Shown here piece by piece: positions 1-6,192 of a stretch of DNA of 6,580 nt; position 1 is the stretch's first letter, and every line of letters starts with the position of its first letter. The stretch comes from an uncultured Mycoplasma sp. Lineage in GTDB: Bacteria > Bacillota_I > Bacilli_A > Mycoplasmatales > Metamycoplasmataceae. Under the pieces are notes generated by a model. It ran no database searches, had not been told where the DNA came from, and saw nothing but the letters and a program-made list of their open reading frames with translations. The position numbers and the translations under genes are program-made. The DNA lies in contig CAMQBE010000033.1 in assembly GCA_946998935.1 (NCBI GenBank), forward strand, positions 1 to 6,580, written 5' to 3'.

Positions 1-101
1 AAGAAGTTAAAGCTCCTAGAGCTAAAAAAGCTGAAAATGAAACTAGCGAAAAGAAAACTACTGTTAAAAAATCAACAAAAACAACTAAAGTTGAAAAATA
101 A
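1..101 (+). CDS. rpsF: 30S ribosomal protein S6, C-terminal end (partial)
   Basis: Only the last 32 or so codons of a gene are present, read in the frame starting at base 3 and ending at TAA 99-101. The visible peptide is a low-complexity tail rich in Lys, Glu, Thr and Ala (for example TSEKKTTVKK), with no folded domain. I assign it to S6 because the next two genes are ssb and rpsR and the rpsF-ssb-rpsR order is very widely conserved in bacteria; the tail alone does not prove it. Lysine-rich C-terminal extensions of S6 are usual in mycoplasmas. S6 sits on the platform of the small subunit, paired with S18. The start and any operon leader lie outside the window. The gap to ssb is 25 nt, consistent with co-transcription. 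Confidence 0.8.
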   Translation, partial: EVKAPRAKKAENETSEKKTTVKKSTKTTKVEK

Positions 102-113
102 TTAATTTATTTT

Positions 114-120
114 GAGGAGG
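114..120 (+). promoter_or_regulatory. Strong Shine-Dalgarno of ssb
   Basis: GAGGAGG lies six bases before the ATG at 127 and fixes the ssb start. It is the strongest ribosome binding site on the plus strand of the window. Confidence 0.85.
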
Positions 121-126
121 TTTACT

Positions 127-702
127 ATGAATAAAGTTTTATTAGTTGGTCGTATTGCTAATGATGTTAGATCATTTAAAACACCTAGTGGTGTAGCTTA
201 TGCTAGAACAACTGTTGCTGTAAATCGTCGTGGAACTGATTCAACAGATTTCATTCCTATTGTAGCTTGAAGAGCAACAGCTGACTTTCTAGTTAACTAT
301 GCGTCTAAAGGTTCATTGGTATCTATCGAAGGCCAATTTACGGTTAATCAATATAATGCTGCAGATGGTTCTGGCCCTGTTAGAAGTTATGAAGTAACTG
401 TTGATAACTTAAACATGTTAGAATCACGTAGCGTGCGAGAACAAAGACAAACAGCTAATGTTAATGCAGTTAATACTAACGCATATAATGCATATAACCA
501 AAATGCTTTTAATGCTTACAACAAAGCTGCTCAACCTCAAGGTTACCAACAACCAGCTAATGCTGCCCCTGTATTCACAGGAACTGAAAATCAAAACATG
601 CAACAAGTAAACAATCCTTTTACAATACCTAGTTCGAACAATAATCCTGAAGTAGCAAATCAAGACTTAGGTTTTGTATTGCCACCAGATGATATGGATT
701 AG
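127..702 (+). CDS. ssb: Single-stranded DNA-binding protein
   Basis: A 191-aa SSB that coats single-stranded DNA in replication, repair and recombination. The N-terminal OB fold spans roughly residues 1-105. It begins MNKVLLVGRIANDV, continues with the typical TPSG..YARTTVAVNRR segment, and has FIPIVAW, whose conserved Trp (codon 48, bases 268-270) is a TGA. It then shows the GSLVSIEGQF strand and YEVTVDNLNMLESR. From about residue 105 to 175 the protein is a disordered linker rich in Asn, Gln and Ala with NAYN-type repeats. It ends in an acidic tip (LPPDDMD), the equivalent of the DDDxPF tip that recruits partner proteins, though without a terminal Phe. The gene sits 25 nt after rpsF and 12 nt before the preferred rpsR start. 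Reading UGA as stop would wrongly start the gene at the TTG at 316. Confidence 0.96.
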
Positions 703-714
703 AAAGTGAAAAAT

Positions 715-1155
715 ATGCCAAAAATGTTAAATAACAAGAAAAAGCTTGGGAACTTCCGCCGTCGTAGATGCGAAAGTTGCGATAGCCAAATTAATTATGT
801 TGATTACAAAAATATTGAATTTTTAAATAAATATATTTCAAGTACTGGTCAAATCAAACCTCGTGCAACTACAGGTACATGTGCTAAAGATCAAAGAAAG
901 ATTGCGACTGCAATTAAAAGAGCTAGATTTATGGCTTTAATTCCTTATACTAAGGAAAGAATTCGTTCAGTTGTTCCTTCAACAGGAAGAAAACCTGAAG
1001 ACAGTAAAGAAATGACTGATGATACAATTGAAGCAAAAAGATTAGCAACTAAAAAAGTTATAGCTAGAAAAGAAGCGGTAGCTGAAAAGAAAGATGAAGC
1101 AGTTGTTGAAAAGAAACCAACCATAGCTAAAAAAGTTACTAAAAAAGAAAAATAA
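715..1155 (+). CDS. rpsR: 30S ribosomal protein S18 with long basic C-terminal extension
   Basis: This is S18, which binds the platform of the 30S subunit as a partner of S6. The family core is clear: basic N-terminus RRRR, a CxxC pair (C19, C22 from the start used here), INYVDYKNIEFL, TGTCAKDQRK, and AIKRARFMALIPY ending near residue 78. The CxxC plus C56 recalls the zinc-type S18 form, but the usual His in CAKHQR is Asp here, so metal binding is uncertain. About 68 further residues form a Lys/Glu/Ala tail with repeated EKK and AKK units, making 146 aa against about 75-80 in most bacteria. The start is ambiguous: GTG 706, ATG 715 or ATG 724. I prefer 715 because AGAAAG (701-706), overlapping the ssb stop, lies eight bases upstream and matches the mycoplasma anti-Shine-Dalgarno. 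Confidence 0.95.
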   Translation: MPKMLNNKKKLGNFRRRRCESCDSQINYVDYKNIEFLNKYISSTGQIKPRATTGTCAKDQRKIATAIKRARFMALIPYTKERIRSVVPSTGRKPEDSKEMTDDTIEAKRLATKKVIARKEAVAEKKDEAVVEKKPTIAKKVTKKEK

Positions 1156-1170
1156 TTTAGCTTATTTTAC

Positions 1171-1197
1171 AAACTACCCGCGGGTAGTTTTTATTTT
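1171..1197 (+). terminator. Rho-independent terminator of the rpsF-ssb-rpsR operon
   Basis: AAACTACCCGCGGGTAGTTT (1171-1190) is a perfect 20-bp palindrome, followed by a T-rich run (1188-1197). As RNA it gives an 8-bp stem with a CGCG loop. It starts 15 bases after the rpsR stop, and its GC-rich centre stands out from the AT-rich surroundings. Confidence 0.9.
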
Positions 1198-1201
1198 AAT
1201 G

Positions 1202-1207
1202 TAAAAT
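1202..1207 (+). promoter_or_regulatory. Possible -10 box for a leaderless transcript
   Basis: TAAAAT matches the bacterial -10 consensus at five of six positions and ends six bases before the ATG at 1214. No good -35 is visible; that position falls inside the rpsR terminator. With no Shine-Dalgarno present, transcription would begin at or near the start codon. In such AT-rich DNA a match like this can arise by chance. Confidence 0.35.
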
Positions 1208-1213
1208 AAAACT

Positions 1214-1759
1214 ATGAAAAGTAATCGCACAAAAGCTACTCATAGATTCCAAGGTGATTTCATAATTAGACAGTATGTTGCCGCTGGCAAACGAACTCTT
1301 ATATTTAAAAAGAGAACGAATAAGATAGAAGATTTAAAACGATTTAAGCTAGCAGGTTATAGAAAACTTTTAAATAGAAAAAATAAGGTTTTAATATTGT
1401 GTGGATTTTGCTATGACAAAGGTAGAGAAGTTTATCTAGAAATAACTAGAGATATTAAACCTTATAACCTTAGAACAGCTAGTGAATATACTAACTATCA
1501 CTTCAGCGATTGTCCAAGTTATTGTCCTTCAAATAAACCGATAAATTTAATTAAAAATATTGAAACAATGAAATCGATGTTTGCTAAAACAAGCTTACAT
1601 GATTGAACAAAATTATTTAATGATTATAGTAAAAACAAAAATATACCTTTTGTAAAAAATGCTTATTATTTGATGAAGAAGAAAAGAAAATTAGTTTGGC
1701 ATTATTATCAACATTGTTTTTGAGTTCATATGCTAGTGATAAAGAAGATTCAAAATTAA
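1214..1759 (+). CDS. Unrecognised Cys-rich protein, 5' part of a frameshifted gene
   Basis: I do not recognise this protein. As written the frame encodes 181 aa, reading TGA as Trp at 1604 and 1721, and stops at TAA 1757-1759. The N-terminus is strongly basic (many Lys/Arg in residues 1-57). Possible metal ligands follow: C63-x2-C66, then H96, C100 and C104 in the HFSDCPSYC segment. From about residue 147 the sequence changes character. The -1 frame (bases 1652 onward) continues better, giving a CKKC pair and a long acidic/basic helical segment. The last 35 residues here are therefore probably out-of-frame sequence after a one-base loss. No Shine-Dalgarno precedes the ATG; TAAAAT (1202-1207) lies six bases upstream, so a leaderless mRNA is possible. 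The gene stands alone behind the rpsR terminator. Function is unknown; a zinc-binding nucleic-acid protein is only a guess. Confidence 0.6.
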
Positions 1760-2241
1760 CAAAAGCAAGAAAGAAGTTCTTTTTTAATTTATCTATGAAC
1801 TCAATAGAAGATTTTGAAAAATTTTTAGAAGAAAAAAAGAAAGACTTAGAAAATCCTTACGCTTTGTTTAAATTCGATATAGGTAAATATATTAATAGTG
1901 CTAACGGTAAAATGACAGGTTTTTATGATGAAAAAACCGAATCAATTAAGATTTGCAAATATAATGCAGACGAAGGACGTATTTACTCACCTTTTTGAAA
2001 AAAAGGTATGTCTTACTATAGATCAATTAAGATACATTTAGATAGTTTAAGCAATGATTTGCCAGAAAATAAAGATCTAAAAGATCTTATGTATTATGTT
2101 ATAAAAACATACCAACACTACACTATATATTTACTTGTGAATTGTTATAAAGATATAGAATATGTTCCAATTTCAGGGACTAAGTTTTATAATTATGAAA
2201 TCAAAAAATTAAATTTCTTTAAACAAATCGAGGCAAATAAA
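1651..2241 (+). pseudogene. 3' part of the frameshifted Cys-rich gene, open into sua5
   Basis: This frame is open from 1633 (TAA just before, 1630-1632) to 2703, with one TGA (1996-1998) read as Trp before 2242. Its first meaningful residues, CKKCLLFDEEEKK, follow directly on the IPF encoded by the upstream frame if one T is added to the T4 run at 1648-1651. I therefore read it as the continuation of the gene starting at 1214, giving a product of roughly 340 aa before the Sua5 part. It is mostly charged and helical (for example FEKFLEEKKKDLENPY) with no motif I can name. A separate start at TTG 1696 would give an apparent signal-peptide-like stretch (ALLSTLFLSSYAS), but it has no lipobox Cys and only a vague purine-rich site upstream. 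There is no stop between this segment and the Sua5 ATG at 2242. Whether the break is a real mutation, programmed frameshifting or a sequencing error cannot be decided here. Confidence 0.5.
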
Positions 2242-2703
2242 ATGAATTATAAAGATATATTTATTTGTACAACTGATACTGTTTGCGGTATTGGTGGTCC
2301 GATAAATCAAAACACATTAGATTGTCTATATCATCTTAAACGTAGACCTTCAGATAAAAAAATAATGATTCTAGTAGCTTCAATAGAACAAGCTAGAACA
2401 TTTAAAGAATGAACTCCTGAAGCAGAAGAATGAGCTAAAAAATATTGACCAGGACCTTATTCAATAATTGTAAATGATCAAGGCTTTAGAATGCCGAACC
2501 AAAAAAGATTGTTAGAGTTTCTTAAATTAAAAGGACCTATGTATGTAACTAGCGCAAATATTTCTGGCTCTGAACCTATTAAAATAGAAGAAGCAAAAAA
2601 AACATTCCCTGATGTTAAATATTACAACATCCATAATTTTGGAAATTGCAGTGGTGAAGCAAGCAAGATTTATAATCTTGACACAAAAGAATGGATAAGA
2701 TAA
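2242..2703 (+). CDS. Sua5/YciO/YrdC/YwlC family protein (threonylcarbamoyl-AMP synthase type)
   Basis: A 153-aa protein of the Sua5/YrdC fold. Family members make threonylcarbamoyl-AMP from Thr, bicarbonate and ATP for the t6A37 modification of ANN-decoding tRNAs. Family landmarks appear in order: FICTTDTVCGIGGPI (residues 7-21, the P-T-x-T-x-YGLG motif), LKRRP (32-36, the K-x-R nucleotide/substrate site), IMILVAS (41-47), YWPGPYSIIV (68-77) and VTSANISG (102-109). Trp 57, 64 and 69 are TGA; the last Trp is TGG. GAGG (2230-2233) eight bases upstream supports ATG 2242, and the length fits the short mycoplasma Sua5 form, which lacks the extra Sua5 C-terminal domain. The frame is, however, open upstream without a stop to 1633, so a longer N-terminally extended product could also exist. 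A hairpin terminator overlaps the stop codon. Confidence 0.9.
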
Positions 2704-2730
2704 AACTGCCCAATGTTGAGCAGTTTTTCT
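2702..2730. terminator. Convergent, probably bidirectional terminator
   Basis: AAAACTGC (2702-2709) pairs with GCAGTTTT (2720-2727) around a 10-base loop. On the plus strand a T run (2724-2728) follows, closing the sua5 unit. On the minus strand the same stem ends in TTTT and lies 8 bases beyond the stop of the phosphatase gene (2736-2738), so it can serve both convergent genes. Confidence 0.85.
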
Positions 2731-2735
2731 TTAAA

Positions 2736-4403
2736 CTAAATTTTGTGATGTCAAGAATATTTTTCAATAATTTCAAGTGATGTTTTAATTCTTAAATAAC
2801 TATTTTTAAAGTATTTTCCATTTGCTAGTGCTTGTTCTCAACCACCATATCAAATATTTTCTGGTATTTGGATAAATGCTTCTTTTCAATTTCTAGCTGC
2901 CTTTTCACTTACAACTTTTGCATCTTTATCAAGTTTAATTGAAGTAGAACCTTGCGCTGTAAAGAAATCTTTATGTTCATTATAAATAGTTTTTCTTGCT
3001 TCAGAGCCTTTAGATTTTGAAGTGGTTTCCCAAAAGCCGTTAAAATCATCTCCTATACGCATGATAGTTCTAAATTTAACAGAATTGCCTGAACCATAGG
3101 CACTTAAATCAAAACCTTTATCTTGATTTGAAAAACTGATTGTGTCCATACGAACGTCTTTTGCTATATGTAAATATAAATTATCAGTCGTCGTTCATGG
3201 AGCTTCAAGATGTTTTTCAGCGTCGCAACCATCCATTAATCAAACAAAGTCTTTCATCATCTTGTCATCTAAACCTAAAGCTTTAAGATTTTTGATTGTG
3301 CCTGCTCTTTGGTCGTATTTTGTATCTTTACTTTGTATTCTATTAGAGTTGAACATAACTACGCCACCATTTTCCCAGACATGTTTAATAAACTTAATTG
3401 CTCCAGGTATTTCTTTAGCTACCCCTTCTTGGCACCAAGCTGTCCAAGATTGAGATGTGTAATGAGTATTGTTTAAAATAGCTCAAATATCATATGCAGC
3501 ATTATCTAAAATAGTTTCATCTATATCCATGAATACAACAGGTACATATTTACCAGCATCTGGATTTGATACTGCAAATGTTTTTGAATCTACCTTAGTG
3601 GCATCAAGAATAGCTGTTTGTGATTTAATCATATTATCATGTGTAGCAATAGCATTTTCGTAAGCTTGCGCTTGAGCTATACCTCTTTCGACTGCTTCCA
3701 TATATCTTGCTGAGGCAACTTTAAGCCCAATTCCAGACACTCTAGCTGCTAAAGCTTGTAGTAATATATCTGTTTCAAAAGCTGATAATTTGCTATCTTC
3801 AGTAACTTTTTTAAATCCTTCTACTGTTTTAACAACTTCAGCTTTTGCTTTGCCTTTAATTAAAATTGTTTTAACGAATAATTTGCCATTTAAATCATCA
3901 GTTCCTATAACGTTTTTATCAGCTTTTATACCATTAGTTAATCCATTAATTTTAATTTGATCATCAGTTGTTGAACTTGCTAGATGATCTTTATTTGTTA
4001 CTTCAATATTTACGGCATTTATTTCATCCGCGTTAATAGTTTCAACAGCTAATGGAATAGTAACCTTATTAAAGCCACTTATTTCTTTTGAAATTTCTCT
4101 TTTAGCTTCTTTTTTATTTAAACTTAATTTAACAAATAATTTACCATTTAAATCATCGCTTCCTAAAATAAATGCTTTAACTATAATACCAGTTGTAGTT
4201 CCATTAATAATTATGTCATTGGCATCTATTTCACTAGCCTTTTTTGACTTATTTGCCACGTCAGTAGTTATTTTAGATAATTCAGCATCTGATATTTCAT
4301 TTTTAGTTGAATTATTTTGACAACTACTTGCAAGAGCTATTGGGCTAATAAGTGTTGCTACCATTGGTGTGAGGCTTAAATATAATTTTTTATTTAATTT
4401 CAT
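2736..4403 (-). CDS. e(P4)-family acid phosphatase lipoprotein with Lipoprotein_17-like repeats
   Basis: A 555-aa predicted surface lipoprotein, starting at ATG 4403 behind AAGGAG and ending at TAG 2736-2738. Residues 1-27 are a signal peptide and ALASSC places the lipid-bearing Cys at 28. Residues about 57-114 and 146-200 are two related repeats sharing DDLNGKLFVK and a closing GF(N/K)KV; they resemble the mycoplasma Lipoprotein_17 variable-surface-protein domain. The phosphatase domain follows with HAD motifs: VVFMDIDET (nucleophile D293, acid/base D295), VVMFNSNR (S353), K415/R418, and RIGDDFNGFW (D452, D453). W-x2-W (320-323), PGA (333-335) and the late YGGW segment also fit the 5'-nucleotidase lipoprotein e(P4) family. 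Catalysis needs a divalent metal. The likely role is dephosphorylating nucleotides or NMN outside the cell before uptake. The family's usual length is about 270 aa, so half of this protein is additional. TGA encodes Trp at several sites, for example 307. Confidence 0.88.
3870..4157 (-). repeat. Two related coding repeats in the phosphatase lipoprotein
   Basis: The DNA for DDLNGKLFVK occurs at 4128-4157 and again at 3870-3899, with 28 of 30 bases identical and starts 258 bases (86 codons) apart. The wider repeat units (residues about 57-114 and 146-200) align more loosely at protein level. This suggests an internal domain duplication. Confidence 0.75.
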
Positions 4404-4460
4404 TTTTTCTCCTTAATTGTTGTATCTTCTCGTTAGTAATTTGTTAATTCATATTGCACT

Positions 4461-4485
4461 ATTTTAATTCACCATGTATTGTCAA
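4461..4485 (-). promoter_or_regulatory. Putative promoter of the downstream phosphatase gene
   Basis: A consensus -35, TTGACA, lies at 4485-4480 on the minus strand. Candidate -10 boxes are TAAAAT at 4466-4461 (good match, but a short 13-base spacer) or the weak ATAGTG at 4462-4457 (17-base spacer). Either would give a 5' leader of about 50 bases. The position, between the upstream gene's terminator and this gene's ribosome binding site, supports an independent promoter. Confidence 0.5.
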
Positions 4486-4516
4486 GATATAATCATTTCA
4501 TTTTTATTATTTATAT

Positions 4517-4552
4517 TTTAAAAAATAAAACCATGTTCATTACGAACATAGT
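4517..4552 (-). terminator. Rho-independent terminator after the upstream phosphatase gene
   Basis: Read on the minus strand, ACTATGTTC (4552-4544) pairs with GAACATGGT (4538-4530) through a 5-base loop: a 9-bp stem with one G-U pair. A T-rich run (TTTTATTTTTT) follows. It begins 24 bases after the TAA at 4577-4579 and separates the two phosphatase genes transcriptionally. Confidence 0.88.
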
Positions 4553-4576
4553 CTTAATGATTATTGCATTTTAATG

Positions 4577-6031
4577 TTAAATTACATTGTTTTCAGCACT
4601 AGGTCCATTTGTATATTTTGGATTAGCTAAAATTGCTTTTATTGCATTATAAAGTTTAATGTATTTACCAAATCCATATTGTTCATTTCAACTGCCATAT
4701 TCGCAGTTACCTGGAACCATAACGTATGATTGATGATATGCTAATTTTGTGAATTCTCATTTTCCACCTTTATTTTTATCACATTTATAACCAGTTGCAG
4801 TTGGTTCAACAAATAAGTCATGGAATCATTTCATTTCAGGTTTTGCTAATGCTTCATTTCTAGCTTGATTTCAAGTATTCTTATCTCCTATTGATTTTGA
4901 TCATGAATCGAAGAAGTCATGGATGTTATCGCCTATCTTCATAACTGTTTTCATAATTACTTTGTCGCCAGATTTACCATCAACAGGTGTAAGATTTCAG
5001 CCGGTAAGATTTGCGTCTAAGCCATTCATACGTTCGTTTTTAAGAACTAATTTACCTAATTTATATGCTGCTAATGAATTTGTTCATGTTTTTCATGGGG
5101 TTGGGTTAAATTGATCTGTAAATGTTGTTTTAGCAGCTAAGTCTTTTAGTGCGTTTTCGTTCATTTTTTGAGTTTTTTCATCAGTTATGTCGTCTTTATT
5201 TTTTGCTAAATATGGCATTGAGCCTCTCATCCAGAATTGAAAATCAGCTATAAATTTAATGCCAACTTTTTGCAAGTTTTCTTTAACTGCGTTTCTAACT
5301 AATGTTGATTGGTTCATATCTGAGTTATAAACAACTAAAGCACCTTTTGATTGAACATAATTAATAAATTCAACTGCGCCAGGTACTGCAAATCTATTAG
5401 CTTTAAGATCGTTTTCTTCTTTAACTTTAGCGTTATATCCACCATTCAATCAACCTTGAACTTCTGTGAAGTCGTTTTGCAAAACAGTTTCATCAATATC
5501 CATAAAAATAACTGGTATTGATTTGCCTGTAGCTGGATTATTAACTTGTTGTTGGTCATTAAAATTTTGTGAATAGTCAAAGTTATCAGCTGTTCTTGCC
5601 ATTAAAGCATCGAATGATGCTCTAGCTTTTCCATAAGCTTGTTCTTTAGCTAATTTAGATTCAACACTTGTTATGTACCATACACCAGCAGCAAAGTTTC
5701 CTGCTTGGTCATCAATTTGGTTAATAACTTCATGTCTTTGGTCATCTGTTAATTCTTTTCTTCAATCAAGTTGTTTAACAATTTCGTATTTTTGCGCTTT
5801 GTCAGCAGTTTTTCAAAGATCTGCTAGAGCTTGTACTTTCTTTTCGTTGCTTCAAGAATTGATATTTTTTTCTGCATCAAGTTGATTTTGTAATTCTTGA
5901 TTCTTCTTTTCAAGATCTTTTATTTTGTTTTGGTCGTCGCTATTGTGGCAACCTGCAGAAATTGCAACTGGTGCAACAACTGCTGCTGAAACTGGGCCTA
6001 ATGACCAAAATCATTTTTTATTTAATTTCAT
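4577..6031 (-). CDS. e(P4)-family acid phosphatase lipoprotein, second copy
   Basis: A 484-aa predicted lipoprotein from ATG 6031 (AGGAG upstream) to TAA 4577-4579. Residues 1-27 are a signal peptide and AISAGC gives lipidated Cys28. Residues about 35-55 (KIKDLEKKNQELQNQL) look like a short coiled coil. The HAD core is VIFMDIDET (D178 and D180), VVYNSDM (S237), KNERM (K331, R334) and KIGDNIHDFF (D368, D372), the last a textbook e(P4) motif IV. VPGA (217-220) and the C-terminal CEYGSW segment also fit. Motif II has S-D-M where the family, and the neighbour, has S-N-R; activity or specificity may differ. It lacks the Lipoprotein_17-like repeats of the neighbour. Trp is mostly TGA. The likely role is an extracellular nucleotide/NMN phosphatase in nutrient scavenging; the substrate is inferred, not seen. 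It has its own promoter and terminator. Confidence 0.88.
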
Positions 6032-6041
6032 TTTTTCTCCT
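6013..6041 (-). repeat. 29-bp identical gene-start module (other copy 4385-4413)
   Basis: The ribosome binding site, start codon and first five or so codons (MKLNKK) are identical over 29 bases at the two phosphatase genes. The stretch is low in complexity, but the identity ends sharply on both sides. Confidence 0.7.
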
Positions 6042-6047
6042 ATTTTT

Positions 6048-6082
6048 AATACTCACAATTAATAATTAAAATGCGCGAGTAT
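6048..6082 (-). promoter_or_regulatory. Possible 5'-leader hairpin of the second phosphatase gene
   Basis: ATACTC and GAGTAT form a 6-bp inverted repeat (6049-6054 and 6077-6082) around 22 AT-rich bases. It falls just downstream of the putative -10, so it would sit at or close to the 5' end of the mRNA, ahead of the AGGAG site. The stem is short and weak. Confidence 0.3.
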
Positions 6083-6109
6083 CTATATTTTATATATTTT
6101 ATTAGTCAA
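6082..6109 (-). promoter_or_regulatory. Putative promoter of the second phosphatase gene
   Basis: Minus-strand TTGACT (6109-6104) matches the -35 consensus at five of six bases. TATAGA (6087-6082) follows after a 16-base spacer. The predicted leader is about 45 bases long. Confidence 0.55.
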
Positions 6110-6152
6110 ATGCTCATTTTTTCATATCACGTGAACTTTTACACGAGCATTT
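6108..6152. promoter_or_regulatory. Nested dyad, candidate operator
   Basis: AAATGCTC (6108-6115) and GAGCATTT (6145-6152) are perfect 8-bp inverted arms. TCACGTGA (6127-6134), a perfect 8-bp palindrome, lies almost exactly at their centre (6130.5 against 6130). The inner arm overlaps the putative -35 of the phosphatase promoter. No regulator can be assigned. Confidence 0.4.
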
Positions 6153-6181
6153 AAAAAAGCGCTTCAAAAGTGCCACTTTTT
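6153..6181 (-). terminator. Terminator of the AlbA/HTH regulator gene
   Basis: On the minus strand AAAAAGTG (6181-6174) can pair with CGCTTTTT (6161-6154), 8 bp with one G-U pair, and the 3' arm itself supplies the T run. An alternative smaller hairpin, AAAAGT-GGC-ACTTTT, lies inside it. It begins 11 bases after the stop codon at 6193-6195. Confidence 0.65.
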
Positions 6182-6192
6182 ATGAGCTACAA

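Noticed and set aside
481..550. Short direct repeats as a CRISPR-like array
   Set aside because: The repeats are in-frame codons of the Asn-rich SSB linker and have no unique spacers of constant length.
424..663. Minus-strand 79-aa ORF inside ssb
   Set aside because: It lies wholly opposite a well-supported ssb frame and has no recognisable motif or ribosome binding site.
1696..1998. Separate small secreted protein starting at TTG 1696
   Set aside because: The hydrophobic start is short and lacks a lipobox Cys, the TTG has only vague purines upstream, and the TGA at 1996 is Trp, so the frame does not end there. The joined-frame reading explains the region better.
2220..2240. TAA at 2238-2240 as the natural stop of the upstream gene just before the Sua5 ATG
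   Set aside because: It lies in the third frame, where another stop (2220-2222) precedes it closely. It would require a second frameshift with no supporting sign.
3142..3663. Plus-strand ORFs opposite the downstream phosphatase gene
   Set aside because: They are shadows of the catalytic domain's coding strand, with no family resemblance.
4530..4552. Inverted repeat as an operator for the downstream phosphatase
   Set aside because: The 9-bp stem, 5-base loop and following T run just past a stop codon are explained by a terminator.
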